A stretch of 10,894 bases of DNA. Origin: Rhizobiaceae bacterium (GTDB taxonomy: Bacteria > Pseudomonadota > Alphaproteobacteria > Rhizobiales > Rhizobiaceae). Below are positions 1-5,702 of this stretch, piece after piece (the stretch's first letter is position 1; every line of letters begins with the position of its first letter). The stretch is taken from assembly GCA_004299545.1 (NCBI GenBank), contig SCRB01000851.1:1-10894 (forward strand), given 5' to 3'. The position numbers and the translations under genes are program-made. The notes under the pieces were generated by a model, which saw nothing but the letters and a program-made list of their open reading frames with translations, was not told the origin of the DNA and made no database searches.

Positions 1-657
1 CGGGCCGAGGCGGAGACCATCCTCGCGTCGAACAACGAGAAGAAAGCGCGGGCGCTTGTCGGCGAATTGACCTCGTTCCTTTCTTCTAAACCCGAAACGG
101 CGGCCGGTCGGCGTACACTTTCGGAACTCGAAGGAGAGATCATCGACGGTGCGGACCTCATCCGTCTCGCCGAAAGCGAATTGATGCCGCCGCTCGACCA
201 GCGCGCGCGCGAACTGGTACTCGACGCGGCGAAGCGGGTTTCCGTGGTGACGGCGGTTTCGCCGCGTGCGCTGGTCGATATCGGCTACGTCCTCTTCGAG
301 GCGAGCCGTCTCGTCCGCAGGCTTGCGGAGCTTTATGGCGCAAGGCCCGGCACGCTCGGCTTCTTCCGGCTTGCGCGCGACGTCGTCGCCCATCTGGCTG
401 TGACGGGGTCGATCGCGCTTGGCGACGGTGTCGTCCAGCAACTCGTCGGCCATGGGCTCGCGGCGCGGCTTTCCGCCAAGCTCGGCGAAGGGGTGGTAAA
501 CGGCATGATGACGGTTCGCATCGGCATCGCGGCTATGGAAACGGTGCGCCCCCTGCCCTTTGCGGCACGGCGTCGCCCGAGGATCGGCGATTTCGTCACG
601 GCGCTCAGTTCCTTCGCCGCGCGCAAGGCGCAGGATAGAGACGGCGGGGACAAATAA
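1..657 (+). CDS. UPF0283 / DUF697 (YcjF-like) inner-membrane protein, C-terminal part
   Basis: The reading frame is open from the first base of the window, so this is the last 218 codons of a gene that starts upstream; the family is usually about 350 residues. The C-terminal half shows the conserved core of the UPF0283/DUF697 family: ELYGARPGTLGFFRLARD, then HLAVTGSIALGD, VVQQLVGHGLAARLSAKLGE, GVVNGMMTVRIGIAAM and RPLPF. Members are inner-membrane proteins of unknown biochemical role, often found next to the YcjX GTPase-like protein; any ycjX would lie outside the window. The N-terminal transmembrane segments expected for the family are also missing from view. A TTG at 67 could be taken for a start, but the coding signal and charged helical sequence continue upstream of it, so it is internal. 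A strong hairpin follows the TAA stop at 699-731. The family call is confident; the function is unknown. Confidence 0.85.
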   Translation, partial: RAEAETILASNNEKKARALVGELTSFLSSKPETAAGRRTLSELEGEIIDGADLIRLAESELMPPLDQRARELVLDAAKRVSVVTAVSPRALVDIGYVLFEASRLVRRLAELYGARPGTLGFFRLARDVVAHLAVTGSIALGDGVVQQLVGHGLAARLSAKLGEGVVNGMMTVRIGIAAMETVRPLPFAARRRPRIGDFVTALSSFAARKAQDRDGGDK

Positions 658-698
658 GCCGGATTGCCGTCCGAGCGAGGTGCATATTGCGAATTGCC

Positions 699-731
699 GC
701 GCGCTGCCGCAAACTTTGCAAATCAGCGCGC
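699..731 (+). terminator. Hairpin after UPF0283 gene, candidate terminator
   Basis: A perfect 8-bp inverted repeat (GCGCGCTG at 699-706 and CAGCGCGC at 724-731) encloses a 17-nt loop that contains a second small stem (GCAA/TTGC around ACT at 709-719). It begins about 40 nt after the stop of the upstream gene and lies before the CBS gene. No T-run follows, so it may end transcription weakly or with Rho, or protect the 3' end of the message. The structure is seen directly; the role is inferred. Confidence 0.45.
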
Positions 732-773
732 TAAGCTGGCGTGATCGACTCGAATGACCGAGGTACCGAAACC

Positions 774-780
774 GGGAGGA
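774..780 (+). promoter_or_regulatory. Shine-Dalgarno of CBS-domain gene
   Basis: GGGAGGA lies 6 nt before the ATG at 787. It decides the start: an in-frame ATG at 754 would place this site inside the coding region and add 11 residues that are not typical of the family. Confidence 0.75.
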
Positions 781-786
781 AGAAAC

Positions 787-1221
787 ATGCACGTTTCTGA
801 TATTCTCAAAGCAAAAGGAAACAAGGTCGCCACCATCCGTCCCGACGCGAGCATAAGAAGCGCCGCACAGAGATTGAAAATCGAAGGCGTTGGGGCCCTC
901 GTCGTCAGCGAAGACGGTACATCCGTCGTCGGCATCCTGTCCGAACGCGATATTTCCCATGGATTGGCCGAGCATGGCGGCGCGGTCGCGGAGCATACCG
1001 TTTCCGACCTGATGACGCGCGGCGTGATCCATTGCGTTGCGCAGGACGGCATCGCCCAGATCGCGAAAGTCATGACCCAGAGACGGATCCGCCACCTGCC
1101 CGTCATGGAGGGGCAGACCCTGATCGGCATCGTCAGCATTGGAGACGTCGTCAGGCATCGCCTCGACGAGCTCGAACTGGAGGCAAACGTGCTGCGGGAC
1201 TATGCGACGGTCCGTCATTAG
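787..1221 (+). CDS. Two-CBS-domain protein
   Basis: The protein has 144 residues and is almost wholly two CBS domains, roughly residues 8-62 and 72-128. The typical ends of each domain are visible: GILSERDI (49-56) and GIVSIGDVV (114-122), whose Ser and Asp positions commonly contact the ribose of a bound adenine nucleotide. SDLMTRGVI (73-81) opens the second domain. CBS pairs bind AMP, ATP, SAM or NAD-type ligands and usually sense energy state. A stand-alone pair of this size is common in alphaproteobacteria, and its partner is generally unknown. The gene begins with a good Shine-Dalgarno at 774-780. It follows the UPF0283 gene by 129 bp with a hairpin between, so it is probably transcribed on its own. 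No catalytic domain is attached. The family call is safe; ligand and target cannot be told from the sequence. Confidence 0.9.
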   Translation: MHVSDILKAKGNKVATIRPDASIRSAAQRLKIEGVGALVVSEDGTSVVGILSERDISHGLAEHGGAVAEHTVSDLMTRGVIHCVAQDGIAQIAKVMTQRRIRHLPVMEGQTLIGIVSIGDVVRHRLDELELEANVLRDYATVRH

Positions 1222-1228
1222 GACCGCC

Positions 1229-1252
1229 CCAGCAAAAGCGCGTGTTCGCTGG
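1229..1252 (+). terminator. Short hairpin after CBS gene, weak terminator candidate
   Basis: CCAGC (1229-1233) pairs with GCTGG (1248-1252), with a further possible AGCG/CGCT pairing inside. It begins 8 nt after the CBS stop codon. The stem is short and has no T-run, so the terminator role is tentative. Confidence 0.25.
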
Positions 1253-1256
1253 AATT

Positions 1257-1268
1257 GTCCGGCCGGAC
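1257..1268. repeat. 12-bp perfect palindrome GTCCGGCCGGAC
   Basis: A perfect 12-bp dyad lies in the 121-bp gap between the CBS gene and the exported-protein gene, 75 bp before the ATG of the latter. It could be an operator for a dimeric regulator. In GC-rich DNA such a dyad can also arise by chance, and no second copy was noticed in the window. Confidence 0.3.
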
Positions 1269-1285
1269 GTAATATAGACGAAGCG

Positions 1286-1293
1286 TTAACCAT
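1286..1293 (+). promoter_or_regulatory. CtrA-like half-site TTAACCAT
   Basis: TTAACCAT, set in GC-rich surroundings, lies 49 nt before the ATG of the exported-protein gene. TTAACC-type half-sites are known for the cell-cycle regulator CtrA in alphaproteobacteria. There is no matching second TTAA at the proper spacing, so this is only a candidate. Confidence 0.25.
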
Positions 1294-1342
1294 TCTTCCC
1301 CATGGTTTCCCTCCATCTATCCCCGAACAGCGCCGGCTCAAG

Positions 1343-1894
1343 ATGAATATGGCATCTCCTCCCACCGTCCTTGCCACTCTCGCGATCCTGTCGTTTTCGG
1401 GCGCGATGGCAAATGCAGCCGATGCGGGCGAGCATGACGTGAAATTCTTCCGCTCCGTCGAGGGTCAATGGTCCGGCCCGGGCGAGGTGGTTGCCGGCAA
1501 ATACAAGGGCACGCGTTTCACCTGCGATCTCGTCGGCACCGTGCCAGCCCGCCATGCAGGCATGAATCTCGACGGCACCTGCCGGGTCGGCATGTTCACG
1601 CAGAAGATGGCGGCGCATGTGGAGGAGCGTGGCCGCAGCGGCTATCGCGGCACGTTTCTCGACGGCGCTGCCGGCAAGGGGCTTGATGTCATCGGCGGCA
1701 GCGTCGAGGGCAAAAAGGTCGTCTTCGTACTCAACCGGCACCAGTTGAAGGGAACGATGCTGGCGCACCTGCCGGACCCCAACACCATGAACGTGACGAT
1801 CTCGGTCAAGGTCAATGACGATCTCGTGCCTGTCATCGGCGTCAGCCTCAAGCGGGACAGCGACCATTCCGCCAAGCGGGTGGCGCAGGAATAA
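1343..1894 (+). CDS. Exported protein of unknown function with a Sec signal peptide
   Basis: The protein has 183 residues. Residues 1-25 look like a signal peptide: a short N-terminus, a hydrophobic stretch (TVLATLAILSFSGAM) and an ANA cleavage box at 23-25, predicting a mature periplasmic protein of about 158 residues. The mature part starts with a GQWSGPGEV segment, then has two cysteines (61 and 80) that could form a disulfide. It continues as alternating hydrophobic/polar strands with repeated glycines, suggesting an all-beta, perhaps lipocalin-like, fold. I do not recognise a named family. The start at 1343 is chosen because it gives the signal peptide; ATG at 1349 is two codons later and equally possible, and neither has a strong Shine-Dalgarno. 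The frame is open further upstream, but that extension overlaps the CBS gene and is unlikely to be translated. The gene converges on folK, with 22 bp between stops. Confidence 0.75.
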   Translation: MNMASPPTVLATLAILSFSGAMANAADAGEHDVKFFRSVEGQWSGPGEVVAGKYKGTRFTCDLVGTVPARHAGMNLDGTCRVGMFTQKMAAHVEERGRSGYRGTFLDGAAGKGLDVIGGSVEGKKVVFVLNRHQLKGTMLAHLPDPNTMNVTISVKVNDDLVPVIGVSLKRDSDHSAKRVAQE

Positions 1895-1900
1895 GTTCTC

Positions 1901-1931
1901 CTACCTTGGACTGAATTCAGGACCCTGGTAG
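1901..1931. terminator. Inverted repeat between convergent genes
   Basis: CTACC (1901-1905) and GGTAG (1927-1931) flank a perfect 10-bp palindrome, CTGAATTCAG (1911-1920). It sits where the exported-protein gene and folK converge, and overlaps the last codons of folK. The position suits a shared bidirectional terminator, but the stem is interrupted and lacks T-runs. Confidence 0.25.
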
Positions 1932-2453
1932 CGTGCCCTCGGTGGGCAAACGCCACCAGTTTCCATCATTTGTAACGCGTTCGATGCCGCTGCCGTCCAG
2001 TTCCCGGAGGAGAGCATCGATCCTTCTGCCACCGATTTCCATCCTCGGCGCGATCTCGGCGAGCGGGACCAGAACGAAGGCGCGCTCGGCAAGGCGCGGA
2101 TGCGGAACCGTCAAGCCGTCTTCATCGATCGTTCGGTCGCCGTAAAGCAGGATATCGATGTCGATGGTGCGCGGACCCCAACGCTCCCTTCTGACGCGCT
2201 TCAGGAGCCGTTCCTCCGCCAGGCAAAGTGAAAGCAGGTCCTGGGGCGAGAGCGTGGTCTCTATCCGCGCTACCGCGTTCAGGAAGGCCGGTTGGTCGGT
2301 CTTGCCCCAAGGCGGCGTGCGATAGAGCGAGGAGACGGAGACAACCGAGCCGGACGGATCGGCGTCGACGGCACGAAGTGCCACGCCCATCGCTGCGGCA
2401 GGATCGCCGATATTGCCGCCAAGGCCCAGGAAAGCGGTAACGCGATCCGCCAT
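1917..2453 (-). CDS. folK: 2-amino-4-hydroxy-6-hydroxymethyldihydropteridine pyrophosphokinase (HPPK)
   Basis: This cytoplasmic enzyme transfers pyrophosphate from ATP to 6-hydroxymethyl-7,8-dihydropterin, the step before dihydropteroate synthase in folate synthesis. The 178-residue protein has the family landmarks in order: FLGLGGNIGD near the N-terminus (8-17), YRTPPWG (44-50) of the pterin/ATP-side loop, the HPPK signature RWGPRTIDIDILLYG (91-105) with the magnesium-binding aspartates 98 and 100, and VPHPRL (116-121). Length is normal for the family. Its ATG directly follows the TAG of folP with no base between, so translation is probably coupled to folP. It is the last gene of the leftward ferredoxin-reductase-folP-folK unit. 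Many relatives have folB between folP and folK; here it is absent. Confidence 0.95.
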   Translation of the reverse strand: MADRVTAFLGLGGNIGDPAAAMGVALRAVDADPSGSVVSVSSLYRTPPWGKTDQPAFLNAVARIETTLSPQDLLSLCLAEERLLKRVRRERWGPRTIDIDILLYGDRTIDEDGLTVPHPRLAERAFVLVPLAEIAPRMEIGGRRIDALLRELDGSGIERVTNDGNWWRLPTEGTLPGS

Positions 2454-3293
2454 CTATCGTTCGTCAAACGCCATGACGGCGTCCGCTATTCTGAGCGCGT
2501 CCCGATTGGCTGCAACGTCGTGCACGCGGAAAACGTGGGCGCCCTTGAGGCGCAATATGACGCTCGTCGCCGCCGTACCGATGGCGCGATCGGCAGGCGC
2601 TTGTCGGCCGGTGACATGCCCGACGAAGCGCTTGCGCGAAGTGCCGACGGCGAAGGGATAGCCAAGCTCATGCAACTCTTCGAAGCGTGCGATGAGTTCC
2701 AGATTGTCTTCCGGTGTTTCCTTGGCGAAGCCGAAGCCGGGATCGAGCACGATCGCCTCGTCCGCGACGCCGGCATGGCTTGCGATTTCAAGCGAACGCC
2801 GCAGGAACAGGAACTGGTCGGCAATGACGTCGGGATCCTTGTGGCGCTCACGCCCGGTGTGCATGAGGACGAAACCCGCGCCGGTTTCGGCCGCGACATC
2901 CGCAATCGCCGGATCGCGCTGCGCGCCCCAGACGTCGTTGACGATATGGGCGCCATGTGCGACGGCCACCCTCGCGGTTTCGGCCCGGTAGGTGTCCACC
3001 GACAGGATCGCGCCGCTTTGCGCCAGCGCGTCGATCACCGGCAGGATGCGCGCCTGTTCCTCGGCCGCTGAGACGGGCGCCCCGCCGGGCCTGGTCGATT
3101 CCCCGCCGATGTCGATGATCGACGCTCCTTCTTCCATCATCCGCCGGGCATGGCCGATCGCCTTTTCCGCCCGATCGTAAAGGCCGCCATCGGCAAAGGA
3201 ATCCGGCGTGACGTTGAGGATGCCCATGATGACGGATGCCGGCCCGAGGTCGAGGCTTCGTCCATGCGCGAGACGCCAGTGCCTGATTTTCAT
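2454..3293 (-). CDS. folP: Dihydropteroate synthase
   Basis: FolP condenses 6-hydroxymethyl-dihydropterin pyrophosphate with p-aminobenzoate to give dihydropteroate, and is the target of sulfonamides. The 279-residue protein is full length for a bacterial FolP. It shows MGILNVTPDSFADGG (23-37), GGESTRPG (63-70), SVDTYR (98-103), the pterin-binding NDVWG (119-123), LDPGFGFAK (183-191), the SRKRF loop (219-223) and RVHDV (255-259). Phe33 and Pro69 stand in the loops where resistance changes are known in other species; both look like the sensitive type, with no insertion visible. The start lies 19 bp after the reductase gene, with only a weak purine run (GGAAAAAGG) before the ATG, and the stop abuts folK, so both neighbours are probably cotranscribed. 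The identification is secure. Confidence 0.96.
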   Translation of the reverse strand: MKIRHWRLAHGRSLDLGPASVIMGILNVTPDSFADGGLYDRAEKAIGHARRMMEEGASIIDIGGESTRPGGAPVSAAEEQARILPVIDALAQSGAILSVDTYRAETARVAVAHGAHIVNDVWGAQRDPAIADVAAETGAGFVLMHTGRERHKDPDVIADQFLFLRRSLEIASHAGVADEAIVLDPGFGFAKETPEDNLELIARFEELHELGYPFAVGTSRKRFVGHVTGRQAPADRAIGTAATSVILRLKGAHVFRVHDVAANRDALRIADAVMAFDER

Positions 3294-3301
3294 CCTTTTT
3301 C

Positions 3302-4374
<1,073 letters not shown>

Positions 4375-4447
4375 TCAGGGCCGGAACGCCGCTTCAGAAT
4401 CGTCATCCCGTGACGGGTTTCCGCAGCCGCCCCTCCCCGGTGATTCT

Positions 4448-4768
4448 TCAGCCCTGATGCTCGGGGACACGGACGATGAGGCCGTCCAGTTCATCCCGAA
4501 CCTTGATCTGGCAGGAAAGTCTCGAATTCGGCCGCACGTCGAAGGCGAAATCGAGCATGTCTTCTTCCATGGACTCAGGCTCTCCGACAACGCCAGTCCA
4601 GGCATCATCGACATAGACATGGCAGGTCGCGCAGGCACACGCCCCGCCGCATTCCGCCTCTATACCCGGAACGCTGTTCCTGATGGCGTTTTCCATCACC
4701 GTGGACCCGTTTTCGGCATCGATGTCGTAAGCGGTACCGTCAAAGGCGATGATGTGCAGCTTGGTCAT
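4448..4768 (-). CDS. 2Fe-2S ferredoxin, adrenodoxin/putidaredoxin type
   Basis: This is a small cytoplasmic electron carrier of 106 residues. Cluster ligands are Cys40, Cys46, Cys49 and Cys86, in the C-x5-C-x2-C-x36-C arrangement of vertebrate-type ferredoxins; the core is [15 protein letters not shown] (39-53). Cys44 is an extra, non-ligand cysteine. The protein is acidic, as expected for docking on a reductase, with MEEDMLDFA (67-75) matching the partner-binding helix region. It is the first gene of the leftward unit, followed by ferredoxin-NADP reductase, so the pair probably forms an NADPH-fed electron chain. It lacks hscA/hscB or isc neighbours, so a role as the ISC ferredoxin is not indicated; serving a P450 or another oxygenase is possible. 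The Shine-Dalgarno is weak (GGGGC about 9 nt upstream). Confidence 0.93.
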   Translation of the reverse strand: MTKLHIIAFDGTAYDIDAENGSTVMENAIRNSVPGIEAECGGACACATCHVYVDDAWTGVVGEPESMEEDMLDFAFDVRPNSRLSCQIKVRDELDGLIVRVPEHQG

Positions 4769-4796
4769 TGAGAAGCCCCATGAAAAGACCCTGCCG

Positions 4797-4823
4797 AGAT
4801 AATCACTCCGATGGTCAAGTCAA
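4797..4823 (-). promoter_or_regulatory. Candidate sigma-70-type promoter for the ferredoxin unit
   Basis: Read leftward, TTGACT (4823-4818) is followed after 15 nt by TTATCT (4802-4797), about 30 nt before the ferredoxin start. The -35 is good; the spacing is short and the -10 imperfect. Its place between the Hpt hairpin and the ferredoxin gene supports it. Confidence 0.35.
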
Positions 4824-4863
4824 CAGCCAGTAGCAGGGTATGCCATGAGGCCAAAGCAACGGA

Positions 4864-4889
4864 CGCGGAAACGAAATCCGGTTTCCGCG
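4864..4889 (-). terminator. Perfect 9-bp hairpin after the Hpt gene
   Basis: CGCGGAAAC (4864-4872) and GTTTCCGCG (4881-4889) form a perfect 9-bp stem with an 8-nt loop. It starts 20 nt after the Hpt stop codon in the direction of transcription. Only scattered Ts follow (TCCGTTGCTTTGG), so termination may be partial. It separates the Hpt gene from the ferredoxin unit. Confidence 0.5.
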
Positions 4890-4909
4890 ATGGCCCGAGG
4901 TGAAACGGG

Positions 4910-5284
4910 TTAGCGGTTGATGGCGGCGATGAACTCGCGCACTTCCTCGATCCTGCGGCTGAGTTTCTTCGGGAGCGCCGCGTCCCCGGGACGCTTCTCG
5001 ATTTCCGACGCGCATTCGGCGACTGCAAAGGCCCCTACCCCCAACGCCGACCCCTTGAGCGCATGGGCGAGGCTCTTGCGCTCCTTGAGCCCGCCCGTGG
5101 CGATATTTTCTCGCGCAGTCAACGCCTGATGCAGGAACATGGCGAGCACCTCGGTTTCAATCGCCCTGTCGCCCATGGTCTGGCGGGAAAGGTGCACCAG
5201 GTCCACCGGCCTCGCCCGCGAAGGCTCCGATGCTTCGCCGCCTGGCATGGCATAGGCAATCGCTTGAGTATCCTGAAATTGCAT
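4910..5284 (-). CDS. Histidine phosphotransfer (Hpt) domain protein
   Basis: The 124-residue protein is a stand-alone Hpt domain. The phospho-accepting site is visible as HALKGSALGVGA, with His74 the phosphorylated residue, followed by Lys77-Gly78-Ser79 as is usual. It is flanked by helices (about 40-62 and 84-100) that would form the four-helix bundle. Such proteins pass phosphate between receiver domains in phosphorelays in the cytoplasm. The first 27 residues are probably disordered. The start at 5284 is preferred because GGGAG sits 8 nt upstream; an in-frame ATG at 5359 would add 25 residues unlike the family. No kinase or response regulator lies in the window, so the partners are unknown. 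It is divergent from the giant GPR/RgsE-like gene across a 418-bp control region, and a perfect hairpin follows its stop codon. Confidence 0.88.
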   Translation of the reverse strand: MQFQDTQAIAYAMPGGEASEPSRARPVDLVHLSRQTMGDRAIETEVLAMFLHQALTARENIATGGLKERKSLAHALKGSALGVGAFAVAECASEIEKRPGDAALPKKLSRRIEEVREFIAAINR

Positions 5285-5465
5285 CGTTGAAGCTCCCGCG
5301 CAACCAAACTCGAAACAGGATGAAGCAAGAACCGGGCCATGTGCCTTTCGGCTATCCAAGCGCCGATTCTCTCCCGTCCGCGATTAACCAACATTCTCGA
5401 CGGCCGGGGGAGCGGTCATCCATGCGACTTTCATGGCAATTTCTAGGCGGCGGGGCGTGGATAAC

Positions 5466-5489
5466 GCGTTAATGCCGGCGTTAATGCCG
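5466..5489 (+). repeat. Tandem 12-bp repeat GCGTTAATGCCG
   Basis: Two exact, adjacent copies of GCGTTAATGCCG (5466-5477 and 5478-5489) are flanked by a 6-bp inverted repeat, ATAACG (5461-5466) and CGTTAT (5488-5493). This looks like an operator for a multimeric regulator in the control region of the Hpt and GPR-like genes. It overlaps one TTAA pair spaced 12 bp. Confidence 0.6.
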
Positions 5490-5528
5490 TTATGCGCGGT
5501 AAAAATTTCCCCACAATCACGATTGTTG

Positions 5529-5544
5529 TTAACCTTGTGTTTAA
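5529..5544 (+). promoter_or_regulatory. TTAA-N8-TTAA, CtrA-box-like
   Basis: TTAACC followed by a second TTAA (5529-5532 and 5541-5544) resembles the alphaproteobacterial CtrA box TTAA-N7-TTAA, but with one extra base in the spacer. It lies about 160 bp before the GPR-like start. A further lone TTAACCA is at 5384-5390. Confidence 0.3.
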
Positions 5545-5702
5545 ACTTTTATCCATCGGCTGGAATGCTCCTTTCCTTTCCCCGGGTGTGTCAGTACGAT
5601 ACGCTTGGAACATGATAAGCCACGTGTGCGGGTACGAGGCGTCCTCGAGACGGCCCGCGCACCGATAAGGCACAGCGTAGGCAAGTACAGGGTAAGGCGG
5701 CG

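Larger units (their letters stand above)
5285..5702. promoter_or_regulatory. 418-bp divergent intergenic region between Hpt and GPR-like genes
   Basis: No credible gene is seen here; small open frames lack start signals and homology. The central part (about 5456-5560) is richer in A+T than the surroundings and probably holds promoters for both directions, though no clear -35/-10 pair stands out. It contains a DnaA-box-like site (5456-5464, reverse strand TTATCCACG, 8 of 9 to TTATCCACA) and a weaker one at 5549-5557 (7 of 9). It also has a tandem 12-bp repeat at 5466-5489, TTAACC elements at 5384 and 5529, and TTAA pairs at 5469/5481 and 5529/5541. The roles are inferred. Confidence 0.5.

Noticed and set aside
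754..786. Upstream ATG at 754 as start of the CBS gene
   Set aside because: The strong Shine-Dalgarno GGGAGGA sits before 787, and family members start at about that point.
2292..3071. A 259-codon forward frame across folK and folP
   Set aside because: folP and folK on the other strand carry every family motif; this frame is their shadow.
4397..4446. GANTC (CcrM) sites in the ferredoxin-reductase gap, and others at 747 and 5365
   Set aside because: Five-base sites are expected by chance at this frequency, so no cell-cycle meaning was claimed.
5285..5359. Longer Hpt protein starting at 5359
   Set aside because: The extra 25 residues do not resemble an Hpt domain or a membrane segment, and the ATG at 5284 has a better ribosome site.
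5433..5615. Small open frames in the 418-bp intergenic region
   Set aside because: No ribosome sites, no coding-like composition, and they run through the likely regulatory elements.
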